A DNA stretch of 64,000 nucleotides from an uncultured Succinivibrionaceae bacterium (GTDB taxonomy: Bacteria > Pseudomonadota > Gammaproteobacteria > Enterobacterales > Succinivibrionaceae): assembly GCA_944393045.1 (NCBI GenBank), contig CALXYT010000006.1, forward strand, positions 1-64,000, in the 5' to 3' direction. Within the stretch, counting starts at the first letter, position 1. Each line of letters begins with the position of its first letter. Positions 28,665 to 39,753 of the stretch are shown here, one piece after another. Position numbers and translations under genes: made by a program. The notes under the pieces were generated by a model that saw only the letters and a list, made by a program, of their open reading frames with translations, had not been told where the DNA came from and did no database searches.

Positions 28665-31229
28665 CTATAGATACTTAGCTAATTTATCAAAGTACATATA
28701 ACGATAAATAGTATCGTGTTTATCTTGTAACTTTACCACAGCATTAAAGTACTCTTCCTTAGAAGGTAATCTGCCTAAAATAGCAGCTACTGTTGCAAGT
28801 TCTGCTGATGCCAAATAAACATTTGCACCTTGACCTAATCTATTAGGGAAGTTTCTGGTAGAGGTTGATACTACAGTTGCATTATCAGCTACTCTTGCCT
28901 GGTTACCCATACATAATGAACAACCTGGAATTTCACAACGAGTACCTACCTTCCCAAAAATACTATATAAACCTTCAGCAATTAGCTCTTCTCGATCCAT
29001 CTTGGTAGGTGGAGCTATCCATAACTTAGCAGGTAATTGACCTTTTACACTTTCAAGTAAAGTTGAGGCTGCTCGATAATGACCAATATTAGTCATACAT
29101 GAACCAATAAACACCTCATCAATCTTCACATCTTGACAGTCAGACAATACCTTAACATCATCAGGATCATTTGGAACACAAAGAATTGGTTCAGTAATGG
29201 TTGCCAAATCAATCTCAATAACTGCTGCGTACTGGGCATCTTTATCAGCTTTAAGTAATTGTGGATTACTTAACCACTCTTCCATTGCCTTAATACGTTT
29301 TGCTAAAGTGTTCTTATCCTCATAACCTTCTTTTATCATCCATTTTAAGAGGGTGATATTAGAAGTTAAGTAACGCTTAATCGGTTCTTTATCAAGAGCG
29401 ATAGTACAACCTGCAGCTGATCGTTCTGCTGAGGCATCTGCAAGCTCAAATGCTTGTTCAACCTCAAGGTTTTCAAGGCCTTCAATTTCTAAAATACGCC
29501 CTGAGAACACATTCTTCTTACCTTTCTTTTCAACAGTAAGAAGCCCCATTTCAATAGCTTTTAATGGAATAGCATGTACTAAATCACGTAAGGTTATACC
29601 AGGTTGCATCTTACCTTTAAAGCGTACTAATACAGATTCTGGCATATCTAAAGGCATAACACCAGTAGCAGCCGCAAAAGCTACTAAGCCAGAACCAGCT
29701 GGGAATGAAATACCCATTGGGAATCTGGTATGACTATCACCACCAGTTCCTACAGTATCAGGCAATACCATTCTATTAAGCCAACAATGAATTACCCCGT
29801 CAGCAGGTCTTAAAGCAACACCACCACGGCTTGAAATAAATTCAGGTAAAGTATTATGTGTTTTTACATCTATTGGCTTTGGATAAGCTGCTGTATGGCA
29901 GAATGACTGCATTACCAAATCAGCGCTAAAACGCAAACAGGCTAAATCTTTTAATTCATCACGAGTCATAGGACCTGTGGTATCTTGAGAACCTACGGTT
30001 GTCATCTTTGGTTCGCAATAGCTACCAGGTAACACACCTTCTACACCACAAGCTCTACCTACGATTTTCTGGGCAAGAGTATAGCCTTTAACATCACTAG
30101 TAACTACTTTTGGCATTACAAAGATATCAGTCTTTGGTAATTTTAAGTAATCACGAGCCTTCATAGTTAGCCCACGACCGATGATTAACGGAATACGACC
30201 ACCAGCACGCACCTCATCAAATAACACCTCAGTCTTTAAGGCAAATGATGATAATACTTTTGCTTTATTGTCATGTTCTGTAACTATTCCTTCATATGGA
30301 TAAAAATCAATAACATCACCTGTATTAAAAGCACTAACATCCATTTCAATTGGTAGTGCCCCAGCATCTTCCATGGTGTTAAAGAATATAGGCGCTATCT
30401 TGCCACCAAACACAAACCCACCAGCTCTCTTATTTGGGACAAATGGAATATCATGACCAATAAACCATAATACGCTGTTAGTGGCACTCTTTCTTGAAGA
30501 ACCAGTACCTACTACATCACCCACATATACTATTGGATTACCTTTCTTAGCTAATTCATTAAGTAATGTTACAGGACCCTTTACACCAGGAACATCTGGA
30601 GTAATGCCAGGGCGTTCATTCTTTAACATAGCTAAAGCGTGTAATGGAATATCTGGACGGCTCCAAGCATCTGGTGCTGGAGATAAATCATCAGTATTAG
30701 TTTCGCCTGGAACCTTAAATACTGTAAGGGTAATTTTTTCAGGAAGTTTTGGTTTAGAAGTAAACCAATCAGCATTAGCCCAAGAGTTCATAACAGCCTG
30801 AGCATTTTTATTACCAGCTTCAACTTTCTTAGCAACATCAGAAAATGCTTCAAAAATCAATAAGGTACTACTAAGAGCCTTAACAGCATATGAACCTAAA
30901 GTTAAATCATCTAAAAGGTCGATTAACGGTGCAACATTATAACCACCTTGCATAGTACCTAATAATTCAACTGCACGCTCTTTGCTAATTAAAGGACTTA
31001 CCTTCTTCCCAAAAGCAACATCCCTTAAAAATAAGGCCTTAACCTGAGCTGCTTCATCTACTCCTGGTGGAATACGATTTTCTAATAACTCAACTAATTC
31101 GTTAGTATCGGCAGAACCTGGATTTTGTAAAAGTTCAACTAAAGCAAGAGTTTCTTCTTTAGTTAGTGGTTCTGGAACTACACCTTGTTCCTTTCTAGCT
31201 TGCGCTTTCTGATGATATGACTCTAACAC
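28665..31229 (-). CDS. acnB: Aconitate hydratase B
   Basis: Iron-sulfur enzyme that isomerises citrate and isocitrate. It has 854 residues (E. coli AcnB 865) and the AcnB domain order, with the HEAT-like domain first ([27 protein letters not shown]), then the swivel domain, then the catalytic domains. Cluster ligands are in [16 protein letters not shown] and [15 protein letters not shown]. The start codon is GTG with AGGAG five bases upstream. It is monocistronic, with a terminator on its downstream side. Confidence 0.98.
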   Translation of the reverse strand: MLESYHQKAQARKEQGVVPEPLTKEETLALVELLQNPGSADTNELVELLENRIPPGVDEAAQVKALFLRDVAFGKKVSPLISKERAVELLGTMQGGYNVAPLIDLLDDLTLGSYAVKALSSTLLIFEAFSDVAKKVEAGNKNAQAVMNSWANADWFTSKPKLPEKITLTVFKVPGETNTDDLSPAPDAWSRPDIPLHALAMLKNERPGITPDVPGVKGPVTLLNELAKKGNPIVYVGDVVGTGSSRKSATNSVLWFIGHDIPFVPNKRAGGFVFGGKIAPIFFNTMEDAGALPIEMDVSAFNTGDVIDFYPYEGIVTEHDNKAKVLSSFALKTEVLFDEVRAGGRIPLIIGRGLTMKARDYLKLPKTDIFVMPKVVTSDVKGYTLAQKIVGRACGVEGVLPGSYCEPKMTTVGSQDTTGPMTRDELKDLACLRFSADLVMQSFCHTAAYPKPIDVKTHNTLPEFISSRGGVALRPADGVIHCWLNRMVLPDTVGTGGDSHTRFPMGISFPAGSGLVAFAAATGVMPLDMPESVLVRFKGKMQPGITLRDLVHAIPLKAIEMGLLTVEKKGKKNVFSGRILEIEGLENLEVEQAFELADASAERSAAGCTIALDKEPIKRYLTSNITLLKWMIKEGYEDKNTLAKRIKAMEEWLSNPQLLKADKDAQYAAVIEIDLATITEPILCVPNDPDDVKVLSDCQDVKIDEVFIGSCMTNIGHYRAASTLLESVKGQLPAKLWIAPPTKMDREELIAEGLYSIFGKVGTRCEIPGCSLCMGNQARVADNATVVSTSTRNFPNRLGQGANVYLASAELATVAAILGRLPSKEEYFNAVVKLQDKHDTIYRYMYFDKLAKYL

Positions 31230-31345
31230 TTAAGTCTCCTATATAATAGTTGTTACTTTTAAGTTGCTTTAATTATACACTGATAATTACTTAAAATAAA
31301 AATATCAGTTTTAAATATCTCATAAAATTTAAAAAAGCTCCTCTG

Positions 31346-31891
31346 CTATAACATTGCAAAAAATCTTGGCCAATCAAAAGCACAACCAGGATCGGTCTTT
31401 CTACTAGGGGCAATATGCTCATGACCTACAATTCTATCTTTAGTAATTGCAGGATAAGACTTACAAAGTAATTTGGTAACTCTGGCCAGGGCAAAATACT
31501 GCTCATTAGTATAAGCAATATCATCAGCTCCCTCTAATTCCACCCCTATTGCAAAATCATTACAATTTTCATGTCCTTTAAAAAGAGACTTCCCTGCATG
31601 CCAAGCTCTATCTAAAAAACTTACAAACTGAATTATTTCCCCAGTTCTTTTTATATATAAATGAGAACTAACCTCAAGATTGGCTATTTGCTTAAAAAAC
31701 TCATGACCTTCTAGTTTTTGCCCAGTAAAGAAACGTTCTACATAATTTTCGCCAAAAACTCTGGGTGGTAACGAAATATTATGTATCACCAATAGACTAA
31801 TTTCCCCTTTAGGGCGCACATTAAAATGCGAAGAACGAATAAAGGTAACATTATCTAGATAACCGCTTACTATCTTACTAGGTAATTTCAT
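31346..31891 (-). CDS. ampD: N-acetyl-anhydromuramoyl-L-alanine amidase AmpD
   Basis: Cytosolic zinc amidase of peptidoglycan recycling that cleaves anhydro-muropeptides. It has 181 residues (E. coli 183). Zinc ligands are the His in LLVIHNISLPP, the His in AIGVELEG...RIVGHEHIAP and the Asp in RKTDPGCAFDW. There is no signal peptide, as expected for the cytosolic enzyme. GAGGA precedes the ATG. It lies just downstream of the lpxC terminator. Confidence 0.96.
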   Translation of the reverse strand: MKLPSKIVSGYLDNVTFIRSSHFNVRPKGEISLLVIHNISLPPRVFGENYVERFFTGQKLEGHEFFKQIANLEVSSHLYIKRTGEIIQFVSFLDRAWHAGKSLFKGHENCNDFAIGVELEGADDIAYTNEQYFALARVTKLLCKSYPAITKDRIVGHEHIAPSRKTDPGCAFDWPRFFAML

Positions 31892-31908
31892 AAATCCTCA
31901 CATAATGC

Positions 31909-31941
31909 AAAAAGTCCGAGGAAATAATCCCCAGACTTTTT
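31909..31941 (-). terminator. Terminator between lpxC and ampD
   Basis: AAAAAGTC (31909-31916) pairs with GACTTTTT (31934-31941), with an inner GAGG/CCCC-type stem, giving T runs in either direction. It separates lpxC from ampD. Confidence 0.8.
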
Positions 31942-31973
31942 GGTATATACTATAAATTTACTTTTTGCAACTG

Positions 31974-32915
31974 TTAAGCAAAATGACCTAACATAGATAC
32001 ATCACCAGCTTCAAGGAAACGATGAGCTAAAGCTTCTTCCTTACCTTCTTCAATAGAAACTATCTGGTAAGCCTGAGCATCAGCAAGTAATGCTCTAATT
32101 AACATATTATTTAAATGATGACCAGTCTTATATGCCACAAAGCTACCTATTAAGCTCATATTTGACATATATAAATCACCGATTGCATCAAGCATCTTAT
32201 GTTTTACAAATTCATCTTTATATCGTAAACCTTCTGGATTTACTACCTTAAAATCATCTAAAACTACGGCATTATCTAAAGAACCACCTAATGCTAAATT
32301 ATGCGCATGCATAAATTCAACATCTTTCATAAAACAGAAAGTTCTGGCTCTACTTACTTCATTAAAGAATAAACTACCAGAGAAGTTCATCTTATAATGC
32401 TGTAAATCTTTATCCATTGCAGGGTGATTAAAGTCAATTCTTAAATCTAAAGAAAAACCTTTATCAGCAGGACGTAATTCAGCCCACTTATCATCTAACT
32501 CAACACGAACAGTCTTTAAAACCTTAATAAACTTCTTAGGAGCGTCTAAGTTTTCGATACCAGCATCTTCTAAAAGGTAAATAAATGGCTGTGCTGAACC
32601 ATCCATAACAGGTAACTCAGAAGCGTTTACTTCTATAATTAAATTATCAATTCCTAAAGCACTTAGGGCTGCAGAAAGATGTTCAACTGTAGATACTCTA
32701 GTACCATCTTGAGTAACTAACGCTGTGCAAAGCTCGGTATCACGCACCATTTCTGGTGAAGTTTTAAAAACAACATTTGGAGTAAGATCTGTGCGAACAT
32801 ACACAATACCTGTATCGGCACCAGCTGGTTTGAAAGTAATTGAAACTTTCTTACCTGAATGAAGACCAATACCAGTTGCTGATACTGACTTTTTAATTGT
32901 ACGCTGCTTAATCAT
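31974..32915 (-). CDS. lpxC: UDP-3-O-acyl-N-acetylglucosamine deacetylase LpxC
   Basis: Zinc deacetylase that commits precursors to lipid A. It has 313 residues (E. coli 305). Motifs: [16 protein letters not shown] (Glu-His of the active site), [35 protein letters not shown] (zinc His and Asp) and TGHHLNN (general acid His). It ends the division cluster, as in E. coli, but secM-secA do not follow. It is separated from ftsZ by 438 bases and from ampD by a terminator. Confidence 0.98.
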   Translation of the reverse strand: MIKQRTIKKSVSATGIGLHSGKKVSITFKPAGADTGIVYVRTDLTPNVVFKTSPEMVRDTELCTALVTQDGTRVSTVEHLSAALSALGIDNLIIEVNASELPVMDGSAQPFIYLLEDAGIENLDAPKKFIKVLKTVRVELDDKWAELRPADKGFSLDLRIDFNHPAMDKDLQHYKMNFSGSLFFNEVSRARTFCFMKDVEFMHAHNLALGGSLDNAVVLDDFKVVNPEGLRYKDEFVKHKMLDAIGDLYMSNMSLIGSFVAYKTGHHLNNMLIRALLADAQAYQIVSIEEGKEEALAHRFLEAGDVSMLGHFA

Positions 32916-33261
32916 GATAATTCTCTTTACGTTTATGCGAGATACTTAAACTTAATAAACCACAATAATAAGACAAGATAAAGTAAATTAAGTTCATCTT
33001 TATTTGTGTACTATAAAAATTATAGCAATAATAGTGACCAAGGTCAAATATTGAACTAACTTTTTTCGTAAAAATTTTGCAAAAACTTCATTTATATTTT
33101 ACAAATTAGCATTGTTAGTAATTTTGAGGTATTTTTACTTTACAAAAAAATGGTAAAAATAACTTTTTAAGTAAGTTAATAACGTAGTTTTCATTAAAAG
33201 CTTTTTATTATCACACTTAAAAAATTCTACCTTCCATACTTTCTTGAAAATTCAGTTCATT
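32916..33261. other. Intergenic region between ftsZ and lpxC
   Basis: Strongly AT-rich; it presumably contains the lpxC promoter on the minus strand. No open frame or clear promoter hexamer pair is seen apart from the ftsZ terminator at its right edge. Confidence 0.45.
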
Positions 33262-33291
33262 AAAAAAAGCGCAACCACAAAGTTACGCTTT
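33262..33291 (-). terminator. Terminator of ftsZ
   Basis: AAAGCGTAAC and GTTGCGCTTT form a 10-base stem with one mismatch, followed on the minus strand by T4. It lies 63 bases past the ftsZ stop. Confidence 0.8.
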
Positions 33292-33353
33292 ATCTTAGTT
33301 ATTACATTTTTTTGTAATAAGATTTAAGAATATATTCAGCTTTATTAAATAGT

Positions 33354-34574
33354 TTAATCAGCCTTCTGTGTTAAGAAGAAAGGAAGAGCTTCATCATCAT
33401 CACTCATAAATGGATTATCTTCCTTCTTGGCAGCCTTAGGTTGTTCCTGAGGCTGAGTTTTCGCTTGGGCTGCATTGTTAGGTTCAACTTGCTGAGGAGC
33501 ACCAAAGATACTTGATAAAGTTTCTTCTTGCTGAGCTGGAGTTGTTTCTTTAGCAGCTTGTTGATTTGGATTCTTTTCAATGCCTGCAATAAGCATTGTT
33601 ACGTAAACTTCATCAGATTTTACATTTGAATCGTAGTATAAACCAATCTTCACTAAAGCATCTTCACTTGAGTAAGCTGAAATTCTTTCACCTAAATCGT
33701 TTAATGCCGAGGTATCAAAATCTGGACTTACACTAACATTAGTTAAAATACCACGAGACTTACAACCTTCAATATCCTCAAGTAATGGGCTGTGGATTGC
33801 ACTTTCAATAGCTTGAACAATAGCATTCTCTCCTTGACCATATCCCATACCGATTAAAGCAGTACCAGAATCAGTAAGTACTGACTTAACATCGTTAAAG
33901 TCTACATTCATGTAACCTGTTTCAGTAATAATGGTTGATAAACCCTTTACAGCTCGTAATAACACATTATTACATTCACAGAAAGCTGTAGCTAATGAAA
34001 CTTTGTGACCAAAACCAGTAATAAGCTTATCATTTGGGATAATAATAAGAGCATCAACTTCATTTCTAAGTTTTTCGATACCTTCTTCAGCTTTCTTAAG
34101 CTGTAATTTACCCTCAAAAGTAAACGGCTTGGTTACAATAGCAACAGTTAATGAACCAAGTTCTTTACGTACAATATTAGCAATAACAGGAGATGCACCA
34201 GTACCTGTACCACCACCCATACCAGCGGTAATAAAAGTAATATCAGCAAGACCAATCTTTTCTTTTAATTCTTTTCTGCTTTCTTCAGCTGCTTTTCTAC
34301 CAACATCAGGGTTAGAACCAGAACCTAAACCTCTGGTGGTATCACGACCAATCTGAATCTTAGTTTTTGTGGTATTAGACTTTAAAGCCTGTACATCGGT
34401 ATTTACCACAATATAATCAACATTTGGGTTAGCCTGCTGAGTAACCATATGCTGCACACTGTTACCGCCACCACCGCCGATACCGATTACCTTAATTTTT
34501 GCAATGCCATTAGCTAATGAATCACTTGAAGCTTCAAAAGCTGTATCATCTGTCGCCTGAGTTATACCGCTCAT
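33354..34574 (-). CDS. ftsZ: Cell division protein FtsZ
   Basis: Tubulin-like GTPase that forms the Z ring. It has 406 residues (E. coli 383). The signature GMGGGTGTGASPVIA, VVNTDVQALK and the T7-loop region NVDFNDVKSVL are present. A glutamine-rich linker (about 330-385) leads to the C-terminal peptide DDDEALPFFLTQKAD, a variant of the canonical DIPAFLRKQAD that binds FtsA and ZipA. AAGGA precedes the ATG. It is separated from ftsA by 483 bases and has its own terminator, so it is probably its own transcription unit. Confidence 0.98.
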   Translation of the reverse strand: MSGITQATDDTAFEASSDSLANGIAKIKVIGIGGGGGNSVQHMVTQQANPNVDYIVVNTDVQALKSNTTKTKIQIGRDTTRGLGSGSNPDVGRKAAEESRKELKEKIGLADITFITAGMGGGTGTGASPVIANIVRKELGSLTVAIVTKPFTFEGKLQLKKAEEGIEKLRNEVDALIIIPNDKLITGFGHKVSLATAFCECNNVLLRAVKGLSTIITETGYMNVDFNDVKSVLTDSGTALIGMGYGQGENAIVQAIESAIHSPLLEDIEGCKSRGILTNVSVSPDFDTSALNDLGERISAYSSEDALVKIGLYYDSNVKSDEVYVTMLIAGIEKNPNQQAAKETTPAQQEETLSSIFGAPQQVEPNNAAQAKTQPQEQPKAAKKEDNPFMSDDDEALPFFLTQKAD

Positions 34575-34756
34575 CTATCCTTACTCTCTCAAGATTATTT
34601 TTGGTTAAAAATAGGTATTAAAAAGTTAATCACCTAGGAACACTACCTAAATTTTTCAGACATTCCTAGCAACAAATCACATCACTTTGACAAATGATGT
34701 TAGATAAATCTAATTCTAATGCAATTGCTTATATTTTGAACAAAGAACACCAAAAG

Positions 34757-34847
34757 GAGTTAATTCTTTCATGCGGTTTAATGCCGTACAAGCATCAATT
34801 GAACGAACTAATGGATTAACCTATTTTGGAATGCCTAAAATTAACTC
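34757..34847. repeat. Inverted repeat in the ftsZ upstream region
   Basis: The 9-base arms GAGTTAATT (34757-34765) and AATTAACTC (34839-34847) are perfect and enclose 73 bases that contain a smaller GGTTTAATGCC-type hairpin near 34774-34785. Either an RNA stem or a pair of binding sites. Confidence 0.45.
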
Positions 34848-34920
34848 TTATTATACCTGTCATTACACCATCTCGCTATACTTTAGTAATTTTTTTGTGA
34901 TTAAATTACACTATAAGTGA
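34771..34920 (+). CDS. Possible 49-residue small ORF upstream of ftsZ
   Basis: An ATG with AAAGGAG 11 bases upstream opens 49 codons (MRFNAVQASIERTNGLTYFG...) on the plus strand, opposite to ftsZ. It has no recognised homologue, and the spacing of the ribosome site is long. It overlaps the inverted repeat of the ftsZ leader, so it may be chance. Confidence 0.15.
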   Translation: MRFNAVQASIERTNGLTYFGMPKINSYYTCHYTISLYFSNFFVIKLHYK

Positions 34921-35057
34921 CATAATTTAGCAAATTGCCGTTTTATACTATTATTTAACCAATAAAAAATACTACTAAACCTAGGTAACGCATTTTTTAA
35001 GGCTTCACTACCTAAATAAAGTAATTAAACACTCAATCCTTAAACTTAAATTCTCTA

Positions 35058-36362
35058 CTACATTTCTTGTTGTAGCGCACTTAATAAGGAATTAAGCATA
35101 TTTTTAACTTTTGATTTGCTAGGTGGAATATAGCGTTTAGTTTGAATTTCACGCGATAATTTAAGTAACCCAATAAGCACAGTATCACTATAAGGGTCGA
35201 TTGCATCAGTAAGCCCTGTTAATTGCTCATCAATTTGTCCAATTTTAACTTTAGAGGCTAACCGCTCGGCTCCATAATTAGCTATTATTTCCGATAGTTT
35301 ATTTAACGCACCAGGATATTTTGCGCCACCACCTGTTAATACAAATCCAGCACCCAACTCAAGACCTTTTATTTCAACACTTTCTATTGCCTTTTTAAAA
35401 ACAAGCCCGTAATCAGCATCTAAAAGCTCTAAAAAGTCTTTTTTAGGGAAGGATATTTTAGAACGAATATTCTCGTTGCCGTTAATTTCAATGGTATCAC
35501 CTCTTTTATCCTCGCTGATTTCTTGTGATTCACACTTAATCTTTTCTGCCCAAGAATCATTTAAGCCATAAGCTACTGCTAAAGAACGAGTAACATATTG
35601 CCCTGCTAAAGATGAAATACCTGAATAATACTGATAACCATTTTCATATACGGTAATATCAACGCTCCCTGCCCCGATATCTAAGACGCAAACCCCTAAT
35701 TTTTTCTCTAAATCTGTAAGAACAGCATGTGATGAGGCTACACCAGCATAAATAAACTCATACATATATTTTGATCTAATGCAGGAGGAGACAACATACT
35801 TAATATTCGTTAAAAAATCTTTATCAGCATATAGTAAATGGGCATGACTCTTAAGCTGTCCACCTACTAAACTTCTTGGATCATCAATAAAATTATTGGA
35901 GTCTACCTGGTAATAATTATTAAAGGAGGTTATCAATTCTTTACCTTCAATACTTAACGAACAGGCATTATTAAAGGCTTTTACCATATGTTCTGAGGTA
36001 ATAGCACGATGACCTATTTCACAAGAGCCATCATTATTTTTATATTCAATATAACGGCCAGGGATCGCTACAAAAATTCTTGGATTATCAATAAAAGGTA
36101 AAGTATCTTTATTATAGGTAGAGCGAACAGCACGGTCAGCACTATTGTAAGCTGTTGATAAGCTTTCCTTAAGCTTATTCATACATTTAATGCCGTTTTC
36201 AGAAAAGCCTTCAGATTTATGCTGTCCATAGCCAATGATTTTAATTTCATCTAAGTAAACTAAAGCCGCACATACTCTAATATACTTGGCCCCAAAATCT
36301 ACTGCTATTACATATTGTTCTACATCTTCATCAAGATTTGCTAAATTACTGTTTGCTATCAT
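35058..36362 (-). CDS. ftsA: Cell division protein FtsA
   Basis: Actin-like ATPase that tethers FtsZ to the membrane. It has 434 residues (E. coli 420). ATP-binding segments: VIAVDFGAKYIRVCAAL (phosphate 1), GVCVLDIGAGSVDITVYENG (phosphate 2) and GAGFVLTGGGAKYPG (adenosine). The C-terminal amphipathic membrane helix is KVKNMLNSLLSALQQEM. The sequence is divergent in the 1C domain. The start overlaps the end of ftsQ by 17 bases, so the two are coupled. Confidence 0.95.
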   Translation of the reverse strand: MIANSNLANLDEDVEQYVIAVDFGAKYIRVCAALVYLDEIKIIGYGQHKSEGFSENGIKCMNKLKESLSTAYNSADRAVRSTYNKDTLPFIDNPRIFVAIPGRYIEYKNNDGSCEIGHRAITSEHMVKAFNNACSLSIEGKELITSFNNYYQVDSNNFIDDPRSLVGGQLKSHAHLLYADKDFLTNIKYVVSSCIRSKYMYEFIYAGVASSHAVLTDLEKKLGVCVLDIGAGSVDITVYENGYQYYSGISSLAGQYVTRSLAVAYGLNDSWAEKIKCESQEISEDKRGDTIEINGNENIRSKISFPKKDFLELLDADYGLVFKKAIESVEIKGLELGAGFVLTGGGAKYPGALNKLSEIIANYGAERLASKVKIGQIDEQLTGLTDAIDPYSDTVLIGLLKLSREIQTKRYIPPSKSKVKNMLNSLLSALQQEM

Positions 36363-37206
36363 CTTGTTTCTCTATATTTTTATACTTTACCGCCATGCCG
36401 TTATCATATCTTAAATCAATATACTCAATTAAATCTTTACTTTCAATATATGGAAAAGATTCAACAAAAAGTTTTAATCTTCCTGCTAAAACATCATCAT
36501 CTCTAATAATAGCATCTATGCTATCCATATCACGACCAAGTTTTAACAAAACACCATTTGTTAATTCTAATTCCCAAATATAGTTATCAGTTAATTCAAG
36601 TTTCTTTATAATAAAGTTAGAACCTGATAATACTGAGGAAAAAATTCTATATCTATCAAATACTGCTCGTGCAATTTCCTCATCGATTTGTTGCTGTTTA
36701 CCTGGATCTTTTGCAATATATACCGGTCCCATTAATTGCACTAAATTCTTTTTACACTTGGTAATATCAGGGTAAATAATATGCCACTGAGTAGTTAGCA
36801 CACCATTGTTGTATAAAGTTAAAGGTTCATGTTCCACTACATAAATCATTAAAATATCAGGATGACGCTTTTTTAAGTAAACAGCATTTATCCAAGGTAG
36901 AGTTTCCATATACTCTTTAACTTGGGCTAAGTCGACAGTCACTATATTATAATTTTTAGGATTTTTCGAATAATATGCCTCAATATCTGATTTACTTAAT
37001 ATTTTTAAATCGCCCTCAACCTGAATTTTTCGGATAGGGATATTATCAACCTCACTCATGGTATTAAATAAAAAGCGAATAAAGACGACATTGAGAATTA
37101 GCACAACTATTAAAAAAATAATTCCTCCAATAAGCTGTGCTAAGGTACGCCTAGGCTGCGATGCAACCTTATCCTCTGATACCTTTAATCCAACGACCGA
37201 AACCAA
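36346..37206 (-). CDS. ftsQ: Cell division protein FtsQ
   Basis: Bitopic membrane protein that joins FtsB/FtsL in the divisome. It has 286 residues (E. coli 276). A cytoplasmic N-terminus is followed by one membrane helix (about residues 25-48, LIGGIIFLIVVLILNVVFIRFLF), a POTRA domain (IPIRKIQVEGDLKILSKSDIEAYYS) and the beta domain. The start is TTG with AAGGGA upstream. It follows murC directly; the ddl gene usually found between them is missing. Confidence 0.95.
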   Translation of the reverse strand: MVSVVGLKVSEDKVASQPRRTLAQLIGGIIFLIVVLILNVVFIRFLFNTMSEVDNIPIRKIQVEGDLKILSKSDIEAYYSKNPKNYNIVTVDLAQVKEYMETLPWINAVYLKKRHPDILMIYVVEHEPLTLYNNGVLTTQWHIIYPDITKCKKNLVQLMGPVYIAKDPGKQQQIDEEIARAVFDRYRIFSSVLSGSNFIIKKLELTDNYIWELELTNGVLLKLGRDMDSIDAIIRDDDVLAGRLKLFVESFPYIESKDLIEYIDLRYDNGMAVKYKNIEKQDDSKQ

Positions 37207-37207
37207 G

Positions 37208-38656
37208 TTAATTTCCCTTTAATTTCTCAATATCAAGTTCAATTGTTGCAAATTTTTTAGCAAGTTTACCGACATTACCAGCACCTTGAGTAAGCACAAT
37301 ATCGCCATCTTTTATTACATCAGCCAAAATCTTTGGCACCATATCTACACTAGATGCAAAATATGGCTCAAGCACGCCTCTAAGACGTAAAGATCGGCAT
37401 AAAGCTTTACTGTCAGCACCTACTATCGGAACCTCTCCTGCTGGATATACATCCATAAGAATTAGTTCATCAACTACCCCTAAAACATCTAAAAACTCCT
37501 CAAAGCAATCACGAGTTCTAGTATAACGATGTGGCTGGAATATCATTACTAAGCGCTTGCCTGGATAACCATTACGCACAGCTTTTATTGTAGCCATAAC
37601 CTCACTTGGATGATGACCATAATCATCGATAAGCAATACCTCACCTTTTTGAGTCTTAAATGGACCATATTGCTCAAATCTACGACCAACACCTGCAAAA
37701 TTTGCTAAAGCAGTAATTATTGCCTCATCGCTTATATCATCTTCAGAGGCAACAGCAATAGCAGCACAAGCATTTAATGCCATATGGTATCCTGGTAAGT
37801 TTAACGTAATATCTAATATGGTATTATCTTTACGGCGCACCTTAAATGTTGAACGGCTAGCTACTTGTTTAAAATCATAAAGCATTACATCACAATCAAT
37901 AGTTGAACCATAAGTAATAGTTTTTCTACCGATTCTTGTTAGTAATGAATGAATAACCTCATCATCTTTACAAACAACTGCTACACCATAGAATGGTAAA
38001 TTATGTAAAAACTCAATAAAGGTATCTTTAAGTTTCTCAAAGTCTCCACCATAAGTATCCATATGGTCAGCCTCAATATTAGTAACAACACTACACATTG
38101 GCTGCAGATGTAAAAATGAGGCATCTGACTCATCTGCCTCAGCAATTAAATAACGGCTACTACCTAAACGCGCATTTACCTGAGCACTATTAAGTAACCC
38201 ACCAATCACAAAGGTTGGATCTCTATTAGCCTGGGCATAGATGCTAGCAATTAAACTTGTAGTTGTAGTCTTACCATGAGTACCTGCAACAGCAATACCG
38301 AATCTATATCGCATAAGCTCAGCTAACATCTCTGCACGGCGCACAACTGGAATATGTAATTCAATGGCTTTAAGGCGTTCTGGATTATCTTTTTTAATGG
38401 CACTTGATAATACAACAACATCGGCACCTGTAACGTTACTTTCTTTATGCCCGATAAAAACTACAATACCCAGACTTCTTAAATGATCCACAGTAGGAGA
38501 TTCTGCAATATCGGAACCTGTAATAATATAGCCCTCGTTTGCAAGTACCTCGGCTATCCCATTCATACCTGAGCCACCAATCCCCACAAAATGGATACGC
38601 TTTACTTTATGCATCTGAGTTAAGGCAGTTGATGAAGTATTATCTAAGTTATTCAT
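37208..38656 (-). CDS. murC: UDP-N-acetylmuramate-L-alanine ligase MurC
   Basis: Adds L-alanine to UDP-MurNAc. It has 482 residues from the ATG at 38656 (E. coli 491). Motifs: [17 protein letters not shown] (UDP site), [18 protein letters not shown] (ATP P-loop), [12 protein letters not shown] and [15 protein letters not shown] lies 8 bases before this ATG, which overlaps the murG stop as TAATG; an upstream in-frame start at 38683 is less likely. Confidence 0.98.
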   Translation of the reverse strand: MNNLDNTSSTALTQMHKVKRIHFVGIGGSGMNGIAEVLANEGYIITGSDIAESPTVDHLRSLGIVVFIGHKESNVTGADVVVLSSAIKKDNPERLKAIELHIPVVRRAEMLAELMRYRFGIAVAGTHGKTTTTSLIASIYAQANRDPTFVIGGLLNSAQVNARLGSSRYLIAEADESDASFLHLQPMCSVVTNIEADHMDTYGGDFEKLKDTFIEFLHNLPFYGVAVVCKDDEVIHSLLTRIGRKTITYGSTIDCDVMLYDFKQVASRSTFKVRRKDNTILDITLNLPGYHMALNACAAIAVASEDDISDEAIITALANFAGVGRRFEQYGPFKTQKGEVLLIDDYGHHPSEVMATIKAVRNGYPGKRLVMIFQPHRYTRTRDCFEEFLDVLGVVDELILMDVYPAGEVPIVGADSKALCRSLRLRGVLEPYFASSVDMVPKILADVIKDGDIVLTQGAGNVGKLAKKFATIELDIEKLKGN

Positions 38657-39741
38657 TATTTGTCTCCTGCATAATAACGACAAACATCTGCCACTTGCTT
38701 TGTCGCATCAAGTTTTGCTAATGAGGCAGCGATAGTGCTCATTTTTTCTAAATCTCTACGGTTTTTAGCTAATCTTACTATTTCCACAGCTAATTTTTCA
38801 GGTGTTAATTCTTTTTGCACCATAGTAATACTAGCTCCTGCTGATGATAAGAAATTAGCATTCTTAGTTTGATGATCATCAACAGCTGTTGGTAATGGTA
38901 CAAAAATAGCTGGAATGGCACTTGCCTGCACCTCAGCTACTGTTAAAGCTCCAGCTCGGCAAATAATTAAATCATGCTCCTTATAAGCTTTGGCCATATC
39001 GGAAATAAATTCTACTACCTCAACCTGAGCACTAACACCTAATTCTTTATAACACTCTAAAACTTTTTCACTATTACCTTTTCCAGTTTGGTGAGTTAGC
39101 TCCAAGTTAGGATAAGCATCAAAAGCTAATCGAAAAGCATAAGGAATGTTTTCATTTAAAGCCTGAGCTCCTAAACTACCACCAACCACTAAAATTCTAA
39201 GCTTTTCACTTAAAAAATATCTTGGCAAAGTTTCATGAAGCTTTAAAACATCTTCACGTACAGGATTGCCTACATATTTAACCTTAGTCCCCTGAAAAGC
39301 TCCAGGAACACCTAATAAGATTTTTTTAGCAAGTTTAAATAATAACTTATTAGTCATTCCTGCTACTGCATTTTGTTCATGAATAATCAATGGCTTGCGA
39401 CAAATAAAAGTAGCAACCCCACCCGGAGCTGAAGCAAAACCACCTAAACCTAATACTACATCAGGTTTGTACTTAATAATAATGATTAGTGCTTGACATA
39501 TAGCAAATACAAACTTACAAAGTGCCCAGATTTTATGTAATAAACCAAAACGACGTATTCCTGAGATATTTACATAAGCTATGTTAAAGCCATGTTTTGG
39601 TACAAGTGTAGCTTCCATACGGTTTTTAGCACCTAACCATAACACTTCAAATTCGCCATTTTTTGCCAATTCTTGAGCAACTGCAAGACCAGGAAAAACA
39701 TGCCCCCCTGTACCACCTGCCATTATTAATATTTTTTTCAT
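38656..39741 (-). CDS. murG: Lipid II synthase MurG
   Basis: Transfers GlcNAc to lipid I to form lipid II at the cytoplasmic face of the membrane. It has 361 residues (E. coli 355). N-terminal [17 protein letters not shown] loop, [22 protein letters not shown], then the C-domain [14 protein letters not shown] and [11 protein letters not shown]...[14 protein letters not shown]. It overlaps murC by one base. Confidence 0.98.
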   Translation of the reverse strand: MKKILIMAGGTGGHVFPGLAVAQELAKNGEFEVLWLGAKNRMEATLVPKHGFNIAYVNISGIRRFGLLHKIWALCKFVFAICQALIIIIKYKPDVVLGLGGFASAPGGVATFICRKPLIIHEQNAVAGMTNKLLFKLAKKILLGVPGAFQGTKVKYVGNPVREDVLKLHETLPRYFLSEKLRILVVGGSLGAQALNENIPYAFRLAFDAYPNLELTHQTGKGNSEKVLECYKELGVSAQVEVVEFISDMAKAYKEHDLIICRAGALTVAEVQASAIPAIFVPLPTAVDDHQTKNANFLSSAGASITMVQKELTPEKLAVEIVRLAKNRRDLEKMSTIAASLAKLDATKQVADVCRYYAGDK

Positions 39742-39753
39742 AAATAAATTTAT

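Larger units (their letters stand above)
34575..35057. promoter_or_regulatory. Long ftsA-ftsZ spacer with putative ftsZ promoter and leader
   Basis: A 483-base gap where these genes are normally adjacent. On the minus strand a TATAAT (34850-34855) would start an ftsZ leader near 34843, about 270 bases long. Its first bases, GAGTTAATT (34839-34847 complement), are perfectly complementary to AATTAACTC at 34757-34765. The -35 position is poor. This suggests an independent ftsZ promoter with a structured 5' region. Confidence 0.4.
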
